Notes: a model not told the origin generated them from the sequence alone. DNA of 7,495 bases from Bryobacterales bacterium (GCA_003139735.1 PLGA01000276.1:1-7495), one strand, 5' to 3'. Numbered from the stretch's first letter, positions 1 through 5,214 are shown. A program made the numbers and translations.

Positions 1-852
1 GCTCTGCCGCATTTCCTCCACGCGTACCAGGTAGCGCGCGTAGACGTCGCTTTCCGTGCGCGTGGGGATCTCGAAATCGAATTTCTCGTAGCTGCTGTAC
101 GGCTCGTCCTTGCGCGTGTCCGTCTTCAATCCGGCGGCGCGCAGCATCGGCCCGGTAACGCCCAGATCGAGCATATCTTCCAGGGGGAAATAGCCCACGC
201 CGCGCGTGCGGCCGGTCCAGATGCGGTTGTTGGTCAGCAGATCCTCGTACTCGTCTACCTTGGATGGGAAACCGTCGATGAAGGTCTTGATCCGCTGTTG
301 CCAGCCGCGCGGCGGCTCGAGCGCCAGGCCGCCAATGCGGAAATAGCTGGTCATCATCCGCTGGCCGGAGAACATCTCGAAGATGCGCAGAATGTCCTCG
401 CGCTCACGGAAGCAGTAGAGGAACACGCTCATGGCCCCGATATCCATGGCGTGGGTGCCCAGCCAAACCAGGTGGCTGTTGAGACGCGTCAATTCCGTAA
501 GCATGACGCGCATCCACTGCGCCTGCGGCGGGATCTCCATGCCCAGCAGCTTTTCGACGGCCAGGCAGTAGCCCAGGTTCATGGAAAGCGGCGCCAGGTA
601 GTCCACGCGGTCGGTGAGGGTGACCGCCTGCTGGTAGGTCTTGACCTCGAACTCCTTCTCGATGCCGGTGTGCAGGTAGCCGATGTCCGGCCGGCACTTG
701 ACGATGGTCTCGCCATCCAGTTCCACCTCCAGGCGCAGGACGCCGTGCGTGGACGGGTGCTGCGGCCCTATGTTAAGGACCATCCGGCGCGGCCCGGATG
801 GCGTCTGCTCGTCCTCGAGAACCGTGATTCCGGGAACGCTGGTTTCACCCAT
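1..852 (-). CDS. nuoD: NADH-quinone oxidoreductase subunit D (partial, C-terminus outside window)
   Basis: This is the 49 kDa subunit of respiratory complex I. It lies in the peripheral arm at the membrane interface and, with NuoB, forms the quinone-binding cavity. The 284 codons present read from ATG at 852 to the window edge; family members are about 400 residues, so roughly the last third is missing. Seen in the translation: the N-terminal signature GPQHPSTHGVLRL (about residues 29-41), whose histidines line the quinone site in known structures, then PDIGYLHTGIEKE (55-67) and DRVDYLAPLSMNLGY, all hallmarks of the NuoD/Nqo4 family. It is a separate protein, not the NuoCD fusion of enterobacteria. 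Its ATG comes 3 bases after the nuoC TAA stop, so translation is probably coupled. Identity is very secure. Confidence 0.97.
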   Translation of the reverse strand, partial: MGETSVPGITVLEDEQTPSGPRRMVLNIGPQHPSTHGVLRLEVELDGETIVKCRPDIGYLHTGIEKEFEVKTYQQAVTLTDRVDYLAPLSMNLGYCLAVEKLLGMEIPPQAQWMRVMLTELTRLNSHLVWLGTHAMDIGAMSVFLYCFREREDILRIFEMFSGQRMMTSYFRIGGLALEPPRGWQQRIKTFIDGFPSKVDEYEDLLTNNRIWTGRTRGVGYFPLEDMLDLGVTGPMLRAAGLKTDTRKDEPYSSYEKFDFEIPTRTESDVYARYLVRVEEMRQS

Positions 853-855
853 GGC

Positions 856-1329
856 TTACACCCTGTACCCCGTTGTGGGATAGTCCTTGCGCAGCGGGTG
901 GCCCTCCCAGTCGTCCGGCAGCATGATGCGCCTCAAATCGGGATGGCCGGCGAAGCGGATGCCGAACAGGTCGAAAACCTCCCGCTCATACCAGCCCGCC
1001 GAGCGCCAGACCGACGTGACGGAGTCGATTTCAGGCTGCCCTCCGCCCAGGCGGCATTTCAGCCGCACCCGATCTTTGCGCTCGATGGAATGCAGGTGGT
1101 AGACCACTTCGAAGCGCGGCTCGGCGGGATAGCGATCGACCGCCGTGACCGTGCTCAAGCGGATGAACTTCTGGTCGTACTTGAGGAAGCCGCAGACGCT
1201 CACGATTTTGGCCGGATCGATCTCCAAGGTGAGTTCGCCGCGGTCGAACTTGCCGCCCATGACGGCGCCGCTGTCAAAGGCGCCAAGTGCGGCGGCCAAC
1301 GGGCGATCTGGCAAAGTGCCGTCCGGCAT
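856..1329 (-). CDS. nuoC: NADH-quinone oxidoreductase subunit C
   Basis: This is the 30 kDa subunit of complex I, a structural part of the peripheral arm that packs against NuoD and NuoB. The 157-residue product is in the usual range for stand-alone NuoC. The family signature WYEREVFDLFGIRF is at residues 113-126, followed by HPDLRRIMLPDDWEGHPLRKD (about 129-149), which is diagnostic of the family. Translation starts at ATG 1329, with GGA a few bases upstream and the nuoA stop only 9 bases before it. The nuoD ATG follows its stop after 3 bases. The gene is therefore the middle of a tightly packed minus-strand operon. The N-terminal 25 residues are poorly conserved in this family and give no further information. 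Confidence 0.97.
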   Translation of the reverse strand: MPDGTLPDRPLAAALGAFDSGAVMGGKFDRGELTLEIDPAKIVSVCGFLKYDQKFIRLSTVTAVDRYPAEPRFEVVYHLHSIERKDRVRLKCRLGGGQPEIDSVTSVWRSAGWYEREVFDLFGIRFAGHPDLRRIMLPDDWEGHPLRKDYPTTGYRV

Positions 1330-1338
1330 GGCGATCCG

Positions 1339-1740
1339 TTACCCTTTGCGCCGCGAACGGCCCGTTTCCGACCAGTCCAGCGCGCCCTTCTTCCAGATGT
1401 AAAAGAAACCGGAGAGGATCAAGATCACAAACACCAGCATCTCGACAAAGGCGAGCTTGGCCATCCCAGGCTCGTGAAAAATCACTACCCAGGGAAAGAG
1501 AAAAATAGCTTCGATATCGAACAGGATGAAGAGCATGCCCACCAGGAAAAACTTGACGCTGAAGCGCTGGCGCGCATCGCCGGTGGGAACGATGCCCGAT
1601 TCGTATGGCTGGTCCTTGACCCGGTTGGAGACCCGCTTGCCCAGAAAGTACGACACTGCAAGCAGGCCAGCCGCCAGAGCCATGGCGAACACCGCCTGCA
1701 CCAGGACGGGAAAATACACTTCGGTGTAGGTTTCAGGCAT
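1339..1740 (-). CDS. nuoA: NADH-quinone oxidoreductase subunit A
   Basis: This small membrane subunit of complex I sits at the junction of the peripheral and membrane arms; its loop between helices 1 and 2 contributes to the quinone-site region. The 133-residue protein shows three hydrophobic segments, about residues 10-33, 62-88 and 96-116. It carries the family hallmarks YESGIVPTGDARQRFSVKFF (46-65) and MLFILFDIEAIFLFPW (69-84). ATG at 1740 is preceded by AGGA at the right distance and by a strong promoter about 30-60 bases upstream, so this is the first gene of the operon. The next gene is nuoC, not nuoB as in most bacteria. A basic tail (RSRRKG) ends the protein on the probable cytoplasmic side. 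Confidence 0.97.
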   Translation of the reverse strand: MPETYTEVYFPVLVQAVFAMALAAGLLAVSYFLGKRVSNRVKDQPYESGIVPTGDARQRFSVKFFLVGMLFILFDIEAIFLFPWVVIFHEPGMAKLAFVEMLVFVILILSGFFYIWKKGALDWSETGRSRRKG

Positions 1741-1770
1741 GGATTCCTGGGATGCGAAGGCTCAACCTTG

Positions 1771-1800
1771 ACTATAATGGTTGCAAATTAGGGGTGTCAA
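1771..1800 (-). promoter_or_regulatory. Promoter of the nuoA-C-D operon
   Basis: On the minus strand, a perfect -35 TTGACA (1800-1795) is followed after 18 bases by TATAGT (1776-1771). Transcription would start near 1764, giving a leader of about 24 bases to the nuoA ATG, with AGGA at 1748-1745 as ribosome binding site. The position and near-consensus boxes make this a credible housekeeping promoter. The start point is inferred. Confidence 0.7.
1773..1778 (+). promoter_or_regulatory. Candidate -10 box for thiS, overlapping the nuo promoter
   Basis: On the plus strand the sequence TATAAT occurs at 1773-1778, 28 bases before the thiS ATG, with a TTGAC immediately upstream but no -35 at normal spacing. 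It shares four base pairs with the minus-strand -10 box of nuoA. If used, the two divergent promoters cannot be occupied by polymerase at the same time. The missing -35 leaves this uncertain. Confidence 0.4.
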
Positions 1801-1806
1801 CCAAAC

Positions 1807-2013
1807 ATGTTCATTCATATCGTGGTCAATGGAGAAGATCGTACAGTCCCCGACGGGCAGACGATCCTCGGCCTCCTGCACGGCCTGCGAATCGACCCGG
1901 CGCGCGTGGCTGTGGAATTGGACCGCCTCATCGTGAAGCAGCCCCATTGGGACGCGACTTCCCTGCGCGCCGGCGCGCGCCTCGAAATCGTGCAGTTTGT
2001 CGGCGGAGGCTAA
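1807..2013 (+). CDS. thiS: ThiS-type sulfur carrier protein (thiamine biosynthesis)
   Basis: This is a small ubiquitin-like (beta-grasp) sulfur carrier. In the known pathway the C-terminal glycine is adenylated, converted to a thiocarboxylate and used by ThiG to build the thiazole ring of thiamine. The 68-residue product has the family features: VNGEDRTVPDGQTILGLL near the N-terminus, DPARVAVELDRLIV in the middle, and LEIVQFVGGG at the very end, with the required terminal Gly-Gly. ATG at 1807 is the only sensible start; the ribosome binding site is poor (GGGG at 1791-1794). No thiG, thiF or other thiamine gene is next to it: it diverges from nuoA and converges on the STAS gene. A MoaD-like carrier is the alternative, but ThiS fits better. 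Confidence 0.88.
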   Translation: MFIHIVVNGEDRTVPDGQTILGLLHGLRIDPARVAVELDRLIVKQPHWDATSLRAGARLEIVQFVGGG

Positions 2014-2015
2014 AC

Positions 2016-2041
2016 GGTGGGCAGCCCCGGGCCGCCCAACC
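2016..2041. terminator. Shared hairpin between convergent thiS and STAS gene
   Basis: A GC-rich stem fills the 35-base gap between the two convergent genes. On the minus strand GGT-GGGC-GGCC pairs with GGCT-GCCC-ACC around a CGG loop, with one bulged base; on the plus strand one A-C mismatch interrupts it. It starts 2 bases after the thiS stop. On the minus strand it is followed by GTTTA, a very short T stretch. It is a plausible two-way terminator, but without a proper T tract. Confidence 0.45.
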
Positions 2042-2048
2042 GGCGCTC

Positions 2049-2393
2049 CTATTTGAAGCTGCGGATAGCGGACACCTCGCTGTCGTGCACGTCGAAGACC
2101 GTGTAGAGCTTGGTAATCTGCAGCAGATCCTGCACGCGCTTGGTGAGGTTGAGGAGTTTCAACGTGCCGCCGCTATTGGTGACGGAGGTGAACCCGGAAA
2201 CCAGCTCGCCGATGCCGGAACTGTCGATATAAGATACGTCGCCCAGGTTGAGCAGAATCTTCTTTTGACCCTTGCCCACCAGGTCGCGAATCGCATCGCG
2301 CAAGGCGCTCGAACCCTCGCCCAGGGTGATCCGACCCGCCACGTCTACCACCGTGACGTCGCCTACTTGCCGAACATTCAACTTTACGCTCAC
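2049..2393 (-). CDS. Anti-sigma factor antagonist (STAS domain, RsbV/SpoIIAA type)
   Basis: In the known partner-switching scheme this cytoplasmic protein binds the anti-sigma kinase and frees the sigma factor; phosphorylation by the kinase turns it off. The 114 residues form a complete single STAS domain: VTVVDVAGRITLGEGSSALR (about 13-32), then KKILLNLGDVSYIDSSGIGE (44-63). The DSSG motif (57-60) holds the serine phosphorylated in this family, S58 or S59. The start is GTG at 2393, chosen because a perfect AGGAGG lies 8 bases upstream. It follows the RsbW-like kinase gene by 30 bases on the same strand, so the two are almost certainly a working pair. No cognate sigma factor gene is adjacent. 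The exact pathway (stress, envelope or other) cannot be told from sequence. Confidence 0.93.
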   Translation of the reverse strand: MSVKLNVRQVGDVTVVDVAGRITLGEGSSALRDAIRDLVGKGQKKILLNLGDVSYIDSSGIGELVSGFTSVTNSGGTLKLLNLTKRVQDLLQITKLYTVFDVHDSEVSAIRSFK

Positions 2394-2401
2394 TAAATGT
2401 G

Positions 2402-2407
2402 CCTCCT
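2402..2407 (-). promoter_or_regulatory. Ribosome binding site fixing the GTG start of the STAS gene
   Basis: AGGAGG on the minus strand (2407-2402) lies 8 bases before the GTG at 2393-2391. It is the strongest Shine-Dalgarno sequence I noticed in the window. It suggests that the antagonist is made at a higher level than the upstream kinase, which has no clear ribosome binding site. That would suit a system where free antagonist must titrate the kinase (inference). Confidence 0.75.
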
Positions 2408-2423
2408 GGCCGAAGCCAACAAT

Positions 2424-2864
2424 CTACTTGGACACCATATACTTGACCAAAGTTACTTCCGTTCCGCCGGGATCCAGGCGCCGGATCTGAAACTCGTCCA
2501 TGAAGGACCGGATCAGAAAAATGCCCCGGCCCGACGTGCGCATGAGATTCTCGGGGGCCAACGGGTCGGGAAGATGGTCGAATTCGAACCCCTGGCCTTC
2601 GTCGGCGATCCTTACCGTGAAGCGCCCGGAATTCCTGCTCACGGACAACCTGACCTTCTTGTTCGCGTTGTACCGGTTTCCGTGCACCACGGCGTTCACC
2701 ATGGACTCGCGCACCGCCATCCCGATCTTCATCAGATCGTCGTCGTCGAATCCCGCGCGCCTGGCCGCTCCGACGGTCAGTTCCTCAGCGCTATCCACGC
2801 TGTCCAATGTCGAATCCAGGAACCGTTCGACGCTGTCCGAAACGTGGCGCGTGTCTTCCCCCAT
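2424..2864 (-). CDS. Anti-sigma factor serine kinase (RsbW type, GHKL ATPase)
   Basis: This cytoplasmic protein kinase and anti-sigma factor is expected to hold a sigma factor inactive and to phosphorylate the STAS protein encoded just downstream. It has the three ATP-binding boxes of the HATPase_c_2 group. Counted from the upstream TTG at 2879 these are: N box AVRESMVNAVVHGN (55-68, E58 and N62), G1 box DEGQGF (93-98) and G2 box SGRGIFLIRSF (116-126). I chose ATG 2864 (146 residues), because the mapped promoter would start transcription near 2884 and leave the TTG at 2879 (151 residues) almost no leader; no clear Shine-Dalgarno supports either. Kinase first, antagonist second is the reverse of the B. 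subtilis rsbV-rsbW order. The sigma partner is not in the immediate neighbourhood, and the ECF factor at 4312 is not of the usual partner class. Confidence 0.92.
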   Translation of the reverse strand: MGEDTRHVSDSVERFLDSTLDSVDSAEELTVGAARRAGFDDDDLMKIGMAVRESMVNAVVHGNRYNANKKVRLSVSRNSGRFTVRIADEGQGFEFDHLPDPLAPENLMRTSGRGIFLIRSFMDEFQIRRLDPGGTEVTLVKYMVSK

Positions 2865-2890
2865 ACGCAAAGCGGCCAAAGCGAACCGTC

Positions 2891-2920
2891 AGAATAAATT
2901 ACCGCGCTCGGGAAAGTCAA
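2891..2920 (-). promoter_or_regulatory. Promoter of the rsbW-like/rsbV-like pair
   Basis: On the minus strand TTGACT (2920-2915) is followed after 18 bases by TATTCT (2896-2891), the same layout as the nuo promoter. Transcription would begin near 2884, about 20 bases before the ATG at 2864. It lies between the methyltransferase stop and the kinase gene and supports separate transcription of the pair. Confidence 0.6.
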
Positions 2921-2939
2921 GGACAGCCCACCCCCGAGC
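2906..2939. repeat. Inverted repeat flanking the -35 box of the rsbW-like promoter
   Basis: GCTCGGG at 2906-2912 and its exact complement CCCGAGC at 2933-2939 are separated by 20 bases. The arms bracket the -35 box (2915-2920), and one arm lies in the promoter spacer. It could be an operator for a dimeric regulator or a stem at the end of the methyltransferase transcript. It is seen in the sequence; the function is not known. Confidence 0.5.
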
Positions 2940-2946
2940 CGCGCTT

Positions 2947-3552
2947 CTACTTTATCACTCGTAAGCGCGCCCTTATATCCAGGGCGGGGAAAACCCAGGC
3001 GCAATGCCGTTCGTACCACTTGAGCGACAGACCCGAAATAGCCCTTCCGAGGTTGTCAAGCAGCAGGTTGCCGCCGAAGGTAAGCGACACATCTTCCAGC
3101 GCAAAACCGCATTGAGGTCCGACGAACGTCTCAAAACGGCGGTCCGTGAAGTATTCGAAGGTCGCGGCGGCCAGGTGGCGCCGGTGGGTGGGGTCGGTAT
3201 AGGAATTGTGGGAGCTGAAGTGGGGCGTGGTCACGAAGACGGCAGCCCCATTCTTCGACACGCGGTGGACCTCTTTCATGCCGCGCACGATGTCGTCCAG
3301 GTGCTCGATGATGTGGGACATGTGCACGCGTCCGAACGCGGAATCGGGGAGCGGCCACGGATAGAGGTTCACGTCGCAGATGGCCTCGGCCCCGGACTCC
3401 GGCGACCAGTCCATGCCGATTGCGCCGGCTTCCGCCCGCCGCAGCCCGCAGCCGATGTCGAGCACGGCCGTTCCGCCCCCCGTTTCCCGCCTCCGTACGA
3501 GTTCGCCGATCTCTTCCCGGGTCACCAATGCAACCTTACCACGCCCCGTCAC
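2947..3552 (-). CDS. Class I SAM-dependent methyltransferase, substrate unknown
   Basis: This is a cytoplasmic Rossmann-fold methyltransferase. Seen in the 201-residue frame: motif I TAVLDIGCG (28-36), an acidic D48 in GAIGMDWSP that fits the ribose-binding position, a post-II segment with LPDSAFGRVHMSHIIEHLDD (68-87), and TTPHFSSHNSYTDPTHRRH (108-126). The latter resembles methyltransferases often found near sugar or cell-surface genes, but nothing nearby names a substrate. The frame opens directly after a stop at a GTG (3552); another GTG at 3525 is preceded by AAGG at good spacing and may be the true start, giving 192 residues, still with complete motif I. The gene diverges from the OsmC gene, with about 33 to 60 bases between starts. 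No clear promoter was found. Confidence 0.85.
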   Translation of the reverse strand: MTGRGKVALVTREEIGELVRRRETGGGTAVLDIGCGLRRAEAGAIGMDWSPESGAEAICDVNLYPWPLPDSAFGRVHMSHIIEHLDDIVRGMKEVHRVSKNGAAVFVTTPHFSSHNSYTDPTHRRHLAAATFEYFTDRRFETFVGPQCGFALEDVSLTFGGNLLLDNLGRAISGLSLKWYERHCAWVFPALDIRARLRVIK

Positions 3553-3585
3553 CTACGCCCGCGGATTGCATCTTTCCGATTAGAT

Positions 3586-3987
3586 ATGGAAGTCAGCGTT
3601 CAATACCTCGATGGGGTCAAGTTCGAAGCCAGCGCGCGCGGCCACCGCGTGTTGTGCGACCAGCCGGCGGACAACGGCGGCTCGAATGGCGGCATGACGC
3701 CGCCGGAATTCCTCCTGGTTTCCCTTGGAACCTGCGCCGGTTTCTACGCCACGCAGTACCTCAGGACGCGCGGTTTGCCGGCTGAGGGCTTGGAAATTAA
3801 GGTCTCCGCGGAAAAGGCCAAGCAGCCGGCGCGGCTGGGGTCCTTCCGCATCGAGGTGCTGGCCCCGGCCCTCGATCCCCGGCACGAAGAGGGGCTCCTG
3901 CGCGCCGTCAAAGCCTGTCTGGTCCACAACACGCTGATCAACGCGCCGGCTATCGAGACGGTGGTGCACGCCGGCGCCCTGGTGTAA
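3586..3987 (+). CDS. OsmC/Ohr-family protein (putative thiol peroxidase)
   Basis: The OsmC/Ohr family reduces organic hydroperoxides with two cysteines; some members (YhfA-like) have no proven substrate. The 133-residue protein has the two expected cysteines, C50 in SLGTCAGFYATQYL and C111 in ACLVHNTL, plus the family glutamate E41 in TPPEFLLVSLG. R18, in an ASARGH context, may be the reactive arginine of the family. The length is normal and the C-VHNTL ending points to the general OsmC/YhfA branch, not the organic-hydroperoxide Ohr branch. I chose ATG 3586, where homology-like sequence begins; the frame remains open back to 3004, but that part is antisense to the methyltransferase. No strong ribosome binding site is visible. 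It stands alone, divergent from the methyltransferase gene. Confidence 0.9.
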   Translation: MEVSVQYLDGVKFEASARGHRVLCDQPADNGGSNGGMTPPEFLLVSLGTCAGFYATQYLRTRGLPAEGLEIKVSAEKAKQPARLGSFRIEVLAPALDPRHEEGLLRAVKACLVHNTLINAPAIETVVHAGALV

Positions 3988-3995
3988 GCGGCGTG

Positions 3996-4001
3996 TAGAA
4001 T
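3996..4001 (+). promoter_or_regulatory. Candidate -10 box before the coiled-coil gene
   Basis: TAGAAT at 3996-4001 lies just after the osmC stop. No -35 box at proper spacing is recognisable. If used, transcription starts near 4008, right at the foot of the hairpin at 4010-4027. Confidence 0.3.
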
Positions 4002-4009
4002 AGAAGCAT

Positions 4010-4027
4010 CGGGGGTTGTAATCCCCG
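4010..4027 (+). promoter_or_regulatory. Hairpin in the leader of the coiled-coil gene
   Basis: CGGGGG pairs with TCCCCG (one G-T pair) around the loop TTGTAA. It leaves the ribosome binding site AAAGGA (4033-4038) and ATG 4045 free. There is no T tract, so it is a poor terminator for osmC. A 5'-end stem that protects the short messenger is a possible role (inference). Confidence 0.4.
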
Positions 4028-4044
4028 CACACAAAGGACGCCTC

Positions 4045-4257
4045 ATGAACATCGACCAGCGCCTCGAGGCACTCACGGCGCGCCACGAAGCGCTGACCCA
4101 AACCGTCGAACTCATTGCCGCCATGCAGCGCGACAGCGAGAAGCGCATCGGCGAAATCACCACGGCAATCCGCCAGGATGCCGAGAACATTCGGGCGCTG
4201 GTGCGCGTTGCCGAGATCCACCACGAAAGGCTCTCGCGCCTCGAAGACCAGCAGTAA
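4045..4257 (+). CDS. Small coiled-coil protein of unknown function
   Basis: I do not recognise a named family. The 70-residue protein is almost wholly charged and helical: it starts MNIDQRLEALTARHEALTQ and continues with spaced hydrophobic residues (L7, L10, L17, V21, I24 and later I35, I38, I42, I49, L51, V53) of the kind seen in coiled coils. It has no cysteines, signal peptide or membrane segment, and only one proline-free helical block. It probably forms a dimer or bundle in the cytoplasm (inference). The start is firm: AAAGGA lies 6 bases before ATG 4045. It sits between osmC and the ECF sigma gene on the same strand, but both gaps are over 50 bases and contain hairpins, so it may be its own unit. 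I recall similar short proteins in multiple copies in acidobacterial genomes, which is not verified here. Confidence 0.72.
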   Translation: MNIDQRLEALTARHEALTQTVELIAAMQRDSEKRIGEITTAIRQDAENIRALVRVAEIHHERLSRLEDQQ

Positions 4258-4271
4258 GCCGCAAACCGAGG

Positions 4272-4284
4272 CCGCCGGGGGCGG
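4272..4284 (+). terminator. Weak GC hairpin after the coiled-coil gene
   Basis: CCGCC (4272-4276) pairs with GGCGG (4280-4284) around GGG, 15 bases after the coiled-coil stop. It is short and has no T tract. It might end that transcript; the support is weak. Confidence 0.25.
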
Positions 4285-4299
4285 ATGCCTTAAGCAAGT

Positions 4300-4305
4300 T
4301 ACAAT
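4300..4305 (+). promoter_or_regulatory. Candidate -10 box directly before the ECF sigma gene
   Basis: TACAAT at 4300-4305 lies 6 bases before the GTG at 4312, the only start possible in that frame because TAA at 4291-4293 closes it upstream. Transcription would begin at or next to the start codon, implying a leaderless messenger. No -35 box is evident. Confidence 0.4.
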
Positions 4306-4311
4306 CGGGGC

Positions 4312-4983
4312 GTGGATAGGGAAGGTGAAACCGCGCTTGCGCGCGCCGTGCTGGCCGGCGAGCCGCTGGCTTTCGAACGCTTCGTAGAGCACTTCCGCTC
4401 CAAGGTCTTCCACTACAGTTGGCTGATGTGCGGACGGCCGGAGGACGCCGAGGAAGTGGCCCAGGAAACGCTGCTCAACGCCTTCGAGCACTTCGACGGG
4501 CTGCGCGAGCCGGAGCGTGTGCGCTCCTGGATCTTTCGCATCGCCAAGAATGCCTGCCTCATGCAGCGCCGCAAGAGCGTCTTCGCCCCGGCCCACGAGC
4601 TTTCCGTCGAGGATTTGCCGCCCGGCGCCGAGCCGGCGGGCGAGGACCGGCCTCCGGACGCCGAATACCTGCGGGCGGAACTGCGCGCCGTGCTCGACCG
4701 CGTGATTGTGGAGCTTCCCCCCATCTACCGGGCCGTGGTTCTGCTGCGCGACATCGAGGAGCTTTCCACCGAGGAAACGGCCCAAATCCTGGACCTGAAC
4801 ACCGACGTGGTGAAGACCCGTCTTCATCGCGGCCGGCAGGCGCTGCGCCAGAAGCTCGATTGCTACCTCAACAACCACTGCCTGGAGGACCAGCCCAGCC
4901 CGAATCCTACGCCCCTGGGCGCGGAGGAGCGCGAGCAACTCTATTCCGTATGGCGCAAGGGGCTGGCGGTGACGGCCCAGTGA
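4312..4983 (+). CDS. ECF-type RNA polymerase sigma factor (sigma-70 family, RpoE-like)
   Basis: This alternative sigma factor has only regions 2 and 4, as in the extracytoplasmic-function group. Region 2 spans about residues 24-90, with RPEDAEEVAQETLLNAFEHF (42-61) and RSWIFRIAKNACL (71-83). An acidic, proline-rich linker (95-118) leads to region 4 (about 125-182), with LPPIYRAVVLLRDIEELS and the helix-turn-helix ending VVKTRLHRGRQALRQKL. About 40 residues follow region 4, slightly longer than usual. The GTG start is forced by an upstream stop; there is no Shine-Dalgarno at normal distance, and a -10-like box lies 6 bases before it. No anti-sigma gene (zinc-finger or membrane type) follows, which is unusual for the group, so how its activity is controlled is not visible. 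The target promoters are unknown. Confidence 0.93.
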   Translation: MDREGETALARAVLAGEPLAFERFVEHFRSKVFHYSWLMCGRPEDAEEVAQETLLNAFEHFDGLREPERVRSWIFRIAKNACLMQRRKSVFAPAHELSVEDLPPGAEPAGEDRPPDAEYLRAELRAVLDRVIVELPPIYRAVVLLRDIEELSTEETAQILDLNTDVVKTRLHRGRQALRQKLDCYLNNHCLEDQPSPNPTPLGAEEREQLYSVWRKGLAVTAQ

Positions 4984-5006
4984 GCGCATAACCCTTCGCG
5001 GAGTGC

Positions 5007-5012
5007 GATAAT
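5007..5012 (+). promoter_or_regulatory. Extended -10-like box before the HicB-like gene
   Basis: TGC followed by GATAAT (5004-5012) fits an extended -10 element and would start transcription near 5019. That is after the GTG at 5017 but 10 bases before ATG 5029. It therefore supports the ATG as the start of the small gene. Confidence 0.4.
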
Positions 5013-5028
5013 TGTTGTGGAACGCGCC

Positions 5029-5214
5029 ATGGAACTGACCGCTGTGTTCATGCAAGTGCCCGAGGGTTACATCGGGTTCGTCGAGGAGTTGCCCGGGGCC
5101 AATACGCAAGGCGCGACCCTCGAAGAGGCTAGGGAGAACCTGCATGAGGCGGTCGCCCTAGTGCTGGACGCGAATCGCGTCGCCCGCAAGATTCCTCGGC
5201 CAGGGAAGCGGTAG
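5029..5214 (+). CDS. HicB-like small protein, orphan and short
   Basis: The 61 residues match the start of HicB-type antitoxin domains (a partial RNase H-like fold): MELTAVFMQVPEGYIGFVEE, then LPGANTQGATLEEARENLHEAVALVLDAN. HicB proteins normally neutralise a HicA RNA-cleaving toxin, but no HicA frame is found on either side: the upstream neighbour is the ECF sigma gene and the downstream one is the convergent ligD, 12 bases away. No DNA-binding tail is present. The ending (RVARKIPRPGKR) is abrupt; related proteins I recall continue for another 10-20 residues, so a late frameshift may have shortened it. ATG 5029 is preferred, with a weak GGAA upstream; GTG 5017 would add four residues. It may be a stand-alone domain with a non-toxin role. 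Confidence 0.75.
   Translation: MELTAVFMQVPEGYIGFVEELPGANTQGATLEEARENLHEAVALVLDANRVARKIPRPGKR

Noticed and set aside
298..1791. Long plus-strand open frame (497 codons) across nuoA, nuoC and part of nuoD
   Set aside because: It is antisense to three securely identified complex I genes and its translation is rich in His, Arg, Gln and Ala with no recognisable domain; high GC makes such shadow frames common.
1752..2396. Plus-strand open frame of 214 codons over thiS and the STAS gene
   Set aside because: It conflicts with thiS in another frame and with the STAS gene on the other strand; no domain is seen.
3004..3585. N-terminal extension of the OsmC frame
   Set aside because: The frame is open, but it is antisense to the methyltransferase motifs, and OsmC proteins begin at the chosen ATG.
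3580..5145. Long minus-strand open frame (521 codons) across osmC, the coiled-coil gene and the sigma gene
   Set aside because: It is antisense to three plausible genes, has no known motif, and shows the composition of a shadow frame.
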